The notes beneath the pieces were generated by a model. That model was not told where the DNA came from, searched no databases, and saw only the letters and a list, made by a program, of their open reading frames with translations. This document shows positions 7,571-15,073 of a stretch of DNA of 32,589 bases, one piece after another. The DNA is from an uncultured Campylobacter sp. Lineage in GTDB: Bacteria; Campylobacterota; Campylobacteria; Campylobacterales; Campylobacteraceae. The translations under genes and the position numbers were made by a program. The stretch is taken from NCBI RefSeq assembly GCF_937921625.1, contig NZ_CAKZTI010000001.1, positions 1-32,589 of the forward strand, written 5' to 3'. The first letter of the stretch is position 1. Each line of letters opens with the position of its first letter.

Positions 7571-7924
7571 TTAGCTTTTATTTTCGTTAAACATGTATGA
7601 GATCACGAAAACGAGCAAACAAACGGGCGCAACGATAACAAACGCTATACTCCAGACTGCCGCACGCTCGCCCCAAAAATACCCCGCCGCGAGGCACGTC
7701 AAAAACCCGCCGTAAAAAGCGCCGAGCGATAAATTTTCTATCGTAAAAAGTAGCAAACTAAGATTTGGATTTTTTACAAACAGCTTGCTTGGCTTAAAAT
7801 TTTTATACCTTTTGAACAAATACCAAAACAGCGCGCAAACCAAAATCGCAAATATTGCCGCTAAAAGTGGCGCGTTTGGCGTGTCGTCTATCGGCAAAAC
7901 CTGCCAAAAATCAAAGCCGCCCAC
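7571..7924 (-). CDS. small integral membrane protein
   Basis: Up to 117 residues from a GTG at 7924; the frame has a stop eight codons further upstream, and no ATG fits near the N-terminus, so the start is uncertain. Three hydrophobic helices are visible: about 18-36, 64-84 and 88-110. The loops are basic (KRYKNFKPSKLF) between TM1 and TM2, suggesting a cytoplasmic loop there. I do not recognise a family. It lies in the same direction as, and just downstream of, the AT-rich paralogue block but outside the direct repeat at 8002. Function unknown. Confidence 0.6.
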   Translation of the reverse strand: MGGFDFWQVLPIDDTPNAPLLAAIFAILVCALFWYLFKRYKNFKPSKLFVKNPNLSLLLFTIENLSLGAFYGGFLTCLAAGYFWGERAAVWSIAFVIVAPVCLLVFVISYMFNENKS

Positions 7925-8001
7925 CCACCTACAAAACCGAACCGATCAGGCCCGCCGCCTGCCAAACAAGTAAGAAAACCACCCGCTAAGCGAGCAAATA
8001 T

Positions 8002-8042
8002 CTCGCCGTCGCGTAAAATTTATACCTTTGCTCCGCATCCAT
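8002..8042. repeat. 41-bp direct repeat, copy 1
   Basis: Matches 9897-9937 at 36 of 41 positions in the same orientation, with a core AAATTTATAC and a second block TTTGCTCCGCAT. It stands about 48 bases beyond the 3' end of the second paralogue gene. Confidence 0.7.
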
Positions 8043-8089
8043 CGGTCTTAAGTCCCATAAATTTTTTAATGAAATTAATATTAGAGAAT

Positions 8090-8851
8090 TTAGCGCATCT
8101 CTATATCTCTACCGCCCAAATAGTATTTTTCTAGCGGATAATTTAAATTCCCGCAGTTATCAAATTTAAAACCTTTTCCGATACCGACTACGGCATTTTT
8201 TCTCTCTTTATAATATTCTCTAGTAATGTCAAAATTCGTTATCAAGTCATAAATATACTCGGAATGGTTAAATTGCATATAATTACCGTTAAATATAGCA
8301 AATTTATCAAGAAACAAAGTACCTGTGACTTCTTTATCGTCGCCGTTAACCATAACTATCGGTCTGTCAAATCCAACGCTCGTATCTTTCAAATTTATTT
8401 TTAGATATTTCTTTGGATCGGTTTTTTTAGCCTTTAGCTCTTTCATCAGTATCTCCTCAGTCGTTTTTCCCTCTTGGTAATATTTTTCTAATACATCAAA
8501 ACAATTTGATAAGTTTATATTTTCTAGTTCATAGTATGCAACCTCATATTTACTGGACCAAAGACTACCGAAGGTTTTCAACCTATAAGCATCGATCATC
8601 CAATATAGCTTTACATCATAGTCCAAATATGCCCCTGCTACTCTTTTATACAGCTCTTCCTTCGGCAAAATTCTATTTTCTTTGAGGCAGTATCCTTGCT
8701 TGTATTTGTCGTAGTCGGAAAGGGAAACTATCACAAAGCCTCGTGAAGTGGAATAATCGGGAATTATTCGAATAAATATGGCGCAGAGTATCGCCGCCAG
8801 AAGCAGCGTGCCGGCTAGCACTTTAAATTTAATAGACCTGTAGAATTTCAT
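8090..8851 (-). CDS. membrane-anchored protein, tandem paralogue B
   Basis: 253 residues with an N-terminal TM anchor (about 8-27, KVLAGTLLLAAILCAIFIRI) and a soluble, mostly extracytoplasmic domain. It is clearly paralogous to the protein at 9047-9859: both have the (A/T)ILCAIF-x-RIIPDYS block, then KxGYCLKENRIL and an EEL motif about 60 residues in, and both end near an NCGN motif (FDNCGNLNYP here). Family not recognised. The start overlaps the stop of a 49-residue ORF as ATGA, so the two are coupled. Codon use is visibly more AT-rich than in neighbouring genes, which together with the flanking direct repeats suggests acquired DNA. A role as an immunity-like or adaptor protein is only a guess. 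Confidence 0.75.
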   Translation of the reverse strand: MKFYRSIKFKVLAGTLLLAAILCAIFIRIIPDYSTSRGFVIVSLSDYDKYKQGYCLKENRILPKEELYKRVAGAYLDYDVKLYWMIDAYRLKTFGSLWSSKYEVAYYELENINLSNCFDVLEKYYQEGKTTEEILMKELKAKKTDPKKYLKINLKDTSVGFDRPIVMVNGDDKEVTGTLFLDKFAIFNGNYMQFNHSEYIYDLITNFDITREYYKERKNAVVGIGKGFKFDNCGNLNYPLEKYYLGGRDIEMR

Positions 8852-8997
8852 ATCAGTCCTTTTCTATCCATCCATTCGTTAGAGGCTAATTTTTTCGGAC
8901 CAGGAGGAGTTTTCTTTCCCCACAAATAATAACTCAATATATCGGCGCCGTAATTACCCTCTAATTCTAATCTTAGATCAGTTTCTTTTTTGCCCAT
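8848..8997 (-). CDS. 49-residue coupled small protein
   Basis: The ATG at 8997 has AAGGA seven to eight bases upstream, and the TGA overlaps the ATG of the next gene (ATGA). The product is soluble and charged, beginning MGKKETDLRLELEGNYGAD and ending with a PGPKKLASNEW segment; no TM helix. I do not recognise it. Translational coupling and AT-rich codon use shared with the two paralogues argue that it is a real gene. It resembles neither flanking protein; it could be an independent small protein or the C-terminal remnant of a longer gene. Confidence 0.6.
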   Translation of the reverse strand: MGKKETDLRLELEGNYGADILSYYLWGKKTPPGPKKLASNEWMDRKGLI

Positions 8998-9046
8998 CTC
9001 TTATCCTTTTTCGGTTACATTCGTTAAGATAAAATTTCGACTAACT

Positions 9047-9859
9047 TTATCCGCCGTGAATCCACATATCCAGCTCCTGTTCCGCCGGAGCTTTGATATC
9101 AAAATTTATATTTCCGCAATTATCGTATGAAAATTTACGTCTATAATGTTTCATATGAGTATAAGCCAAGACTTTGTTAAAGTTTTCTAAACTCTCATAT
9201 CCGCTTTTTATTGCCATTAAATTTTTAATAACATTATATTCAATGTAAAAACTTATATCATCGACATCAACATAATTCACAAAAAATTGATTTTCTTTTA
9301 TTAAAAATGATTTTTCTAAAAACATTTTTCCGTTATGAAATGGATTTTTCTCTTCGGACAAGATGATAGGCTGTCTAAAGCCTAGAATTTCATCCTTATA
9401 CACAAAATATTTTGATAGATCGGAGATATCTATTTGCGTCTTGTCTTTTATCTCATAATCAAAACTCTTTCTGTCGGTATTTTTAACCAAAAAATCAAAC
9501 CAGTTTTCTTCATTAAAATCGCCGATTAGATAGAGCTTGGAGATATGCGCCGTATAAAAACTATGGCCGAAATTTTTTATATCGTGCTCATCGATAATGG
9601 TATTTCGCAAAATTTTATAGTCGTGATATCTTTTAAAATAATTTATAGCGGCATTTTGAAGCAGCTCTTCGTTACTCAAAATTCTATTCTCTTTTAGACA
9701 ATATCCCTTTTGATATTTGTAATAGCTAAAAATAGTAACTATGCAGGAGCCTTGCGGAGCGGAGTAATCGGGAATTATACGGACAAATATGGCGCAAAGT
9801 ATTGTTATAAGAAGCAGCACTGCAGCTAGGATTTTAAATTTAAGTTTGCAAAATTTCAT
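9047..9859 (-). CDS. membrane-anchored protein, tandem paralogue A
   Basis: 270 residues: N-terminal TM anchor (about 8-26) and a soluble domain. Aligns with the protein at 8090-8851 over the N-terminal 70 residues (ILCAIFVRIIPDYS, then KGYCLKENRIL) and again near the C-terminus (SYDNCGNINF), with a diverged middle. The start has AAAGGA upstream. AT-rich codon use. It is the first of three same-strand genes in the block, followed after 50 bases by the 49-residue ORF. Function unknown. Confidence 0.75.
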   Translation of the reverse strand: MKFCKLKFKILAAVLLLITILCAIFVRIIPDYSAPQGSCIVTIFSYYKYQKGYCLKENRILSNEELLQNAAINYFKRYHDYKILRNTIIDEHDIKNFGHSFYTAHISKLYLIGDFNEENWFDFLVKNTDRKSFDYEIKDKTQIDISDLSKYFVYKDEILGFRQPIILSEEKNPFHNGKMFLEKSFLIKENQFFVNYVDVDDISFYIEYNVIKNLMAIKSGYESLENFNKVLAYTHMKHYRRKFSYDNCGNINFDIKAPAEQELDMWIHGG

Positions 9860-9896
9860 TACGATCCTTTAGGCACGGTCCGCAAGGCTAGCGCAC

Positions 9897-9937
9897 CTCG
9901 CCGCTGCGTTAAATTTATACTTTTGCTCCGCATTCAT
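9897..9937. repeat. 41-bp direct repeat, copy 2
   Basis: Second copy of the repeat at 8002-8042 (36 of 41 identical). It lies about 38 bases before the start of paralogue A, so the pair encloses the whole AT-rich block. Confidence 0.7.
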
Positions 9938-10336
9938 TGCCCCGACCTTTTTAAATTTGAGATAAGCTTTAGCGACGCTCAAAGTTTTCTGCCTAGCGCC
10001 AAAACCCCCTTTGCGCCGCTAAATTTCATATCTCGCGCTAGCCAATTTTAAATCGCCGCAAGATTTAAATTTTGGTTCTTGCAGCGCTTAAATTTTACTC
10101 GGTGCGGCGCGTAAAATTCAGCGGCGCAGCGCCAAAAATTTCAGATAAATTCTAAAGCCGCGCCTTAGTTTTATGCCCGCAAAATTTAATTGCGCCGTAA
10201 AAAGTCGGTCTGCCGCGTAAAATTTAGCGGCGCGGCGAAGGGGGGGCCCGTCTCGCAAAACGGTGCCGCATAAAATTTAACCGCACCGCAAAAGTTACTC
10301 CGCTGCGCAAAATTTAACCGCGAGCGCCAAAGCTTG
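9938..10336. repeat. intergenic gap filled with TAAAATTTA/CGGCGC repeats
   Basis: No gene supported. The stretch alternates AT cores (TAAAATTTA, CAAAATTTAAC, CTAAATTTCA) with GC words (GCGCCG, CGGCGCGGCG) at about 25-40 base spacing, similar in make-up to 4920-5443 and 19475-20127. Confidence 0.55.
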
Positions 10337-11776
10337 TTACTTCTTCGGCTTGCTTAGCTCGTAGCCGAAGCGGATCTTTTTGCTCTCGCCCGGCTTTAGC
10401 TCGAAGTCCCAGCTAAGTAGTCCATCCTTGCCGAGGCTGCTCTGCTCGGGCGAGTTTTTCAGCGCGACCTTTACATCTTCGTGCGTCGAAACGGGCGCTC
10501 GCTCTTGCAAAACCACGTTCCACGCGCGCTTGGAGCCGTTTTTGATCTCGTAGTTCCAAGCCATGGAATTTTTGCTTTCGCCGCCGAAAAAGGAATTTTT
10601 CGTAAAGTTATTCGCCTGCTCTTTTTTGACTTCGATCAGGCTATTTTTACCCAGATATGCCGTAGCCTCGGAGTTTGCGGCAAAGCCTATATGCACGAGC
10701 CCGATCTGCACGCCGTCGAGCTTTATTAGCGTTTCGCCCTCCTCTATGTTTCTTTCGGGGTTAAATTTAGCTCGCACGTAGGCCGCCTCGCTGCCGTAGC
10801 CGTCGATGAGCAGATCAAATTTCGCATCCAGACTCTGTTTATCGAAGCTAAACTCGCCCGCCTCGCCCGCTTTGAGGCTTACGCCGCTGATTTTCCACAC
10901 CTTTGAGAGCGAGCTTTCGATATTCGCGCCCGTCCTTTGATACGACGATCTAGCCTCCATCGCAGGCGCGACCCTATCCATAGTCGCCTCCTCTAACATC
11001 ACATCCTTTTTATAAGCCGCTGCGGGCACCGGTCTTGCAGGCTCGCCCTCGTACCACGGATAAAACGGCTGCGGCGCGGTCTGCGAGGAGTACTCGTAAG
11101 GATACAGCGCGATCGTTAAATTCGCTAGCTCCGCGTTTAGCGGATTTTGCACCGAGATCTTTTGCGTAACCTCGATCTTGCCGCTTGCAAGATCAGCAGA
11201 GAGCTCGTTGTGCGTGTAGGCGCTTACGTCAACGGGGTAGCTTATTTTTACAAAGCTTGGATCGCAGTCAAAATTCGCGTTTAAGCGGCGCTCGTTTTTG
11301 ATCACGTATTTTGAAATTTTCTCTTTGAGCTTTCCGATTTGCTCGTCCGTCTTTGAAATTTCGCCCGCTACGAGCAGGACTTCGTCGTAAATTTTTTGCG
11401 AATCCGCCTTTAAGCTCGCCAAGCTTCTATCTTTTAAGCTTGCAAAATCGCTTAAAAAGCGCTGCTGCGCCTTAAGCGCGACCAGGCGGTCGTTTAGCTC
11501 GCGCAGGCTCTTTTCGTCCGCTTCTTTTTTGGCGAATTCCGCGTTTTTCACGGGCTCGACCTCTCCCAAAGACAATTCGCGCACTTCGCAAGAGCCTGCA
11601 ATCTCGATGCTGCGGATATCCAAGTACTCCGGCACATTCACGCTGAAGTTTGATTTTTGCGCGCCGAAGTTTTGATGCAAGAAGGCGGAGTTCGCGTAGA
11701 TCTCAAGGCTATTTTCCTGCGCGCTTAAATTTACGGCAAGCGCCGCAGCTGCGCTTAAAAGAACTATTTTTTTCAT
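10337..11776 (-). CDS. exported DUF4139 (MuiA-like) protein
   Basis: 479 residues with a Sec signal peptide (about 1-19, cleaved near LSA-QE). An N-terminal DUF4140-like strand region (22-75) is followed by a coiled coil of about 80 residues (78-165, rich in Glu/Lys/Leu heptads) and a C-terminal beta-rich DUF4139 domain starting with ISYPVDVSAYTH and containing LTIALYPYEYSSQ, WKISGVSLKAGE and LSWDFELKPGESKKIRFGY near the end. This is the layout of the mucoidy-inhibitor-MuiA-like family; the biochemical role is not known. Location should be the periplasm. The start has AAGGAG seven bases upstream. It stands alone between two repeat-filled gaps. Confidence 0.88.
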   Translation of the reverse strand: MKKIVLLSAAAALAVNLSAQENSLEIYANSAFLHQNFGAQKSNFSVNVPEYLDIRSIEIAGSCEVRELSLGEVEPVKNAEFAKKEADEKSLRELNDRLVALKAQQRFLSDFASLKDRSLASLKADSQKIYDEVLLVAGEISKTDEQIGKLKEKISKYVIKNERRLNANFDCDPSFVKISYPVDVSAYTHNELSADLASGKIEVTQKISVQNPLNAELANLTIALYPYEYSSQTAPQPFYPWYEGEPARPVPAAAYKKDVMLEEATMDRVAPAMEARSSYQRTGANIESSLSKVWKISGVSLKAGEAGEFSFDKQSLDAKFDLLIDGYGSEAAYVRAKFNPERNIEEGETLIKLDGVQIGLVHIGFAANSEATAYLGKNSLIEVKKEQANNFTKNSFFGGESKNSMAWNYEIKNGSKRAWNVVLQERAPVSTHEDVKVALKNSPEQSSLGKDGLLSWDFELKPGESKKIRFGYELSKPKK

Positions 11777-12030
11777 TTTTACTCCTTAAAAATTTTACGT
11801 AATTGTAACGATAAATTTTGATTTTTATGCTTAAAATTCGGAGCGAATTTTAAAATTTCGGCCCCACCGCTCGCTTTGAAATTTCAAAATTTCGCCGCCG
11901 TAAAAACTCCGCCGCAGAGGCTAAAATTTTACCGCTACTAGCGCCATATAAGCTTTATCGCTCGCACAGCCGAAGCGATGAAATTTTAAAATTTCAAAGC
12001 TTCTATTTCGAGGACGAGCTGTGTCTCCGC
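11777..12030. other. intergenic gap with AAATTT-type repeats
   Basis: No gene supported. It contains AAATTTTAAAATTTC and GATGAAATTTTAAAATTTC blocks between CG-rich words. The promoter of the gene ending at 10337 should lie next to 11777-11830, but no clear -10 was singled out. Confidence 0.45.
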
Positions 12031-12100
12031 GAAGTCAAACCGATAAAAATGCAGGCGCTAGCCTGTTGTAACTTTAGCGGGGCGTGGGACAGAGCCCCGC
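12031..12100. repeat. partial copy of the 50-bp repeat with a hairpin
   Basis: GAAGTCAAACCGATAAA at 12031 and TGTAACTTTAGCGG at about 12067 correspond to the two ends of the 50-bp repeat, with the AAATTT middle replaced. It is followed by a perfect 7-bp stem, GCGGGGC (12077-12083) and GCCCCGC (12094-12100). Confidence 0.55.
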
Positions 12101-12173
12101 TCGCAGGCTCGGACCTTCAAGGAAACATCGACTATGTCGAGCGCTTCGCTTGTTTTGTTCGAGCCGAGAAGTC

Positions 12174-12223
12174 AAACCGATAAATTTTAAAATTTTGCGT
12201 AGTAAAATTTCTGAAACTTTAGG
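12174..12223. repeat. 50-bp dispersed repeat, copy A
   Basis: Begins AAACCGATAAATTTTAAAAT and ends CTGAAACTTTAGG. It is 47/50 identical to 12324-12373. It is followed by an 8-bp perfect stem with a 3-base loop at 12242-12260 (GGAAGCGC/GCGCTTCC). Confidence 0.8.
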
Positions 12224-12323
12224 CGAGCGAAGCAATGCGAAGGAAGCGCGGGGCGCTTCCTAGCCTTCGCGAGAAATAGTGAAGCTCCCCGTCGCAGCGG
12301 CGGCTTGACTGTCGCAAGGAGTA

Positions 12324-12373
12324 AAACCTATAAATTTTAAAATTTTGCGTAGCAAAATTTCTGTAACTTTAGG
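12324..12373. repeat. 50-bp dispersed repeat, copy B
   Basis: 47/50 identical to 12174-12223, same orientation. It is followed by two perfect hairpins: GGGAGC-GAA-GCTCCC at 12382-12396 and GGACGAGC-TTG-GCTCGTCC at 12405-12423. The second sits 13 bases past the stop of the ABC ATPase gene and may help end its transcript, though no T run follows. Confidence 0.8.
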
Positions 12374-12435
12374 TGGGTCGAGGGAGCGAAGCTCCCCGTC
12401 GCAAGGACGAGCTTGGCTCGTCCGCGAAGTAAAGA

Positions 12436-13212
12436 CTAGAATGGATACGTCAAGCAGCAGACGCGACCGACCTTTTCGTTGTAGCTGACGTCGAGCTTCA
12501 GATCGTATAGCTTGCTTAAAATTTCGCTCTTTATGATCTGCTCGGCCTTGCCGTATGCAACCTCGCCGCCGCCTTTTACGAGCGCGACGTATCCGCCCAA
12601 AAGCAGCGCGAAGTCCGGATTGTGCGTGGCTAAAACGACGGTGTAGCCGTTTTTGAGAAGCTCTTTTGTGGCGCGGAGGAATTTGTATTGGTTGGCAAAG
12701 TCTAACGCCGAGGTGGGCTCGTCGAAGATCACGATCTTAGGCTCGCTGCAAAGGGCGCGCGCGATGGACGCCATCTGCCTCTGGCCGCCGCTTAGGCGCG
12801 TGATGATCTTGTCTTTTAGGTGCCAAATTTCAAGCATTTTCATGTAGCGCTGCGCGAGCTTGTAGTCGTTTTCGCTCGGCTGCGAAAAGATCCCGATATG
12901 CGCCGTGCGCCCCATCAGGACGTACTCAAAGACGCTGTAATCGTACTCGCAGACCTCGCTTTGCGAGACGTAGCCGATGATCTCGGCGCGCCCTTTGGCG
13001 CTAAGACTTGCCATATCCTTGCCGTCGATTGAAATTTTACCGCGCAGAGGCTCAAGCGTGCCGCTGATTAAATTTAAAAGCGTCGATTTACCCGCGCCGT
13101 TTTGCCCCAAAATCGTCAGCATCGCGCCCGCTTCGAGGTTGAAATTCACGTCGCGCAGCGTCAGAGGGGCGGATTTTACGTAGCCGAAGTCTAAGCTCTC
13201 AACCCTAACCAT
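12436..13212 (-). CDS. FecE/BtuD-type ABC transporter ATPase
   Basis: 258 residues, the usual length for ATPases of the iron-siderophore/haem/cobalamin (FecCDE, BtuCD) group. Walker A GQNGAGKST at 36-44, YVSQSE Q-loop at 81-86, signature LSGGQRQ at 140-146, Walker B VIFDEP at 161-166 followed by TSALD, and switch His in ATHN. All key residues are present. The C-terminus (YNEKVGRVCCLTYPF) has a Cys pair in place of the more usual ending. The gene overlaps the permease stop by 8 bases, so the two are one transcription unit. The substrate is a chelated metal or corrinoid by family; which one cannot be told. Confidence 0.9.
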   Translation of the reverse strand: MVRVESLDFGYVKSAPLTLRDVNFNLEAGAMLTILGQNGAGKSTLLNLISGTLEPLRGKISIDGKDMASLSAKGRAEIIGYVSQSEVCEYDYSVFEYVLMGRTAHIGIFSQPSENDYKLAQRYMKMLEIWHLKDKIITRLSGGQRQMASIARALCSEPKIVIFDEPTSALDFANQYKFLRATKELLKNGYTVVLATHNPDFALLLGGYVALVKGGGEVAYGKAEQIIKSEILSKLYDLKLDVSYNEKVGRVCCLTYPF

Positions 13213-14197
13213 TTAGCTTCCTTTTATTTTTAAGCAGGATGAATATAAAAAATAGCGTGCCGATAAAGCCCGTAAGCACCCCTAACGGGATCTCGCTTTG
13301 ATTTATGCTGCGCGCTACGTCGTCTACGATGAGCACGAAGATCGCGCTTAAAAATATGCTCGCCGGGATCGCCTTGGTGTTGCTCACGCCCACGATCATG
13401 CGCGTTAGATGCGGCATCAAAAGCCCCACCCACGCGACTATGCCGCTGATACACACGCTGCTTGCAGTTAGCAGCGTCGCGCAGACGATGATGATGCCCC
13501 GCTCCAGCACGACGTTTATGCCCAGCTTCGACGCGGTCGCATCGCCCATAGATAGGACGTTTATGCGGTAGCTCATCAGCACCAAGATAGCGATACAAAC
13601 CCCCATCACCGGCGCTATCATCGCTAGCACGGAGGGATCTACCTTCGCGAGGCTTCCTAGCTGCCAATAAACGATGTCTGCAAGCTTCGTCTCGGGATCG
13701 GCCATAAATTTTAAAAATCCGATCAGCGCGCCCATCAGACCGCTTACGATGATGCCCGCAAGCACGAGCATTATGGTGGCGCTTGAACGAAGCGCGCGCG
13801 TGATCAGAAGCGTAATGCAAACCGCCGCAAGCCCGAAAACAAAGGCGAAAAGCTGGATCAAAAGGATGTTTAGATCAAGCAGGATCGCGATCGCCGCGCC
13901 CACGCAAGCTCCGGCGCTAACGCCTAAAAGATCGGGCGAGACGAGCTGGTTTTTAAAGACGCCCTGATACGCCGTGCCGCTGATGCCCAGCGCCGCACCC
14001 ACGAGCACCGCGGCGATGATACGCGGCAGGCGCACCTGCATGATGACGTTGTGGACGTTTTGCGCTACCTCGCCGCCGCTAAGCGCTTTTAGCACCTCGG
14101 TGATGCTTAGTCCGAAGCGCCCTATACAAAGCGATATCGCAATCGTCGCGATCGTCGCCAGTATCAGCAGCACGAGCATAAATTTAAAATTTTTCAT
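13205..14197 (-). CDS. FecCD/BtuC-type ABC transporter permease
   Basis: 330 residues with nine or ten TM helices, the standard size of FecCD/BtuC permeases. Recognisable family blocks: LPRIIAAVLVGAALGISGTAYQG near residues 54-76, SPDLLGVSAGACVGA at 88-102, GRDP-like turn replaced by SMGDATASKLGI at 227-238, and GIVAWVGLLMPHLTRMIVG in the second half, which is the coupling region to the ATPase. It imports a metal-chelate substrate together with the ATPase downstream. The usual periplasmic binding protein gene is absent on either side in this window, so it must be elsewhere or shared. Upstream lies an 876-base gap. Confidence 0.92.
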   Translation of the reverse strand: MKNFKFMLVLLILATIATIAISLCIGRFGLSITEVLKALSGGEVAQNVHNVIMQVRLPRIIAAVLVGAALGISGTAYQGVFKNQLVSPDLLGVSAGACVGAAIAILLDLNILLIQLFAFVFGLAAVCITLLITRALRSSATIMLVLAGIIVSGLMGALIGFLKFMADPETKLADIVYWQLGSLAKVDPSVLAMIAPVMGVCIAILVLMSYRINVLSMGDATASKLGINVVLERGIIIVCATLLTASSVCISGIVAWVGLLMPHLTRMIVGVSNTKAIPASIFLSAIFVLIVDDVARSINQSEIPLGVLTGFIGTLFFIFILLKNKRKLNG

Positions 14198-15028
14198 ACC
14201 TTCCCTTGCTTTAAATTTTTATCTTTTGCCTTAAATTTAATCTTTGAAATTTCGCTTCATCGAAACCCGCTTAAAATTTCGCTTTAAATTCTGCCTTCTG
14301 GCTCGTAGGCGAAAGGCTTGCAGTAAAATTCTTTCGTGATAGCTCCAAGATCAATATTTTAGAAAAGATCCGGATGGAAATTTTAGCCGCCTGCAAGATT
14401 TGTAGTGACGTCCTCGCGCCCGTGCGGTCCCAGCCGAAAATGTTTGCAGGTACAGCATAGACGCACTTTTGTCACACCGTCTCAAGCTGCGAAACGCAGG
14501 ACTTGACAGCAGAGCCTCCGCCTCGCACGACATCTCCTACCGATGATGACGCAGAGACTGCAGCGACTTTGATTTATGCATCTAAATCCTTAAACAGATG
14601 TGGCATTTTAGCACATATCATATTAAATTTTTATGATTTAGGCTTTCATATACGTGAGCAAAATTTAATGGCGTGCAGCTCCGTGCAATAAGGCTTTTAG
14701 CAAAATTTAGCTTGCGGATTTCAGATGAGAGTCTACGAAATTTACGCCAAGATAGAATTTTAAAATTTCATCCTTTCGCGAAAGATGCGCTTAAGCTCGA
14801 TGGCGGAATTTTGCCTGGCTAAATTCTGCCGATTTAGCAGCAGGCGCGGCGTGCGGCGAAATTTTACGTAGGATTTGAAGATTTGATTTAAAATTCCACG
14901 AACGGATGCGGCGCGAAAATTTTATCTTTATTTGACCTCGGTTTTGCTAGCCACTTAGTTGTAGAATTTTACTGCTCGTTTAGCTGTGGGATTTTATTTG
15001 CCCGCAAGGGGTTAAATTTTATCATGAA
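14198..15028. other. long gap before the FecCD operon with a candidate structured leader
   Basis: No gene could be supported. The outer parts contain AAATTT-type repeat words. The middle (about 14395-14575) is different: GC-balanced, without those words, and able to fold on the minus strand. The best stem is at 14482-14506, where CTGCG/CGCAG with a TTT loop is extended by TCAAG/CTTGA past a two-base bulge. It lies upstream of, and on the same strand as, the permease gene. Short open frames on both strands show no recognisable protein. Confidence 0.4.
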
Positions 15029-15059
15029 ATTTCGCATCGCTTAAAATGCGATGCGAAAT
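15029..15059. terminator. 12-bp perfect inverted repeat after cooS
   Basis: ATTTCGCATCGC (15029-15040) and GCGATGCGAAAT (15048-15059) pair perfectly around a 7-base loop, 15 bases beyond the cooS stop. No long T run follows on the minus strand, but the stem is very stable and the position fits transcript end or protection. Confidence 0.7.
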
Positions 15060-15073
15060 GAATCCGTTCGTTG

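Noticed and set aside
14351..14691. Short open frames on both strands in the gap before the FecCD gene
   Set aside because: They overlap the stem-forming region, lack ribosome sites and show no recognisable domain; a structured RNA reading fits better, though weakly.
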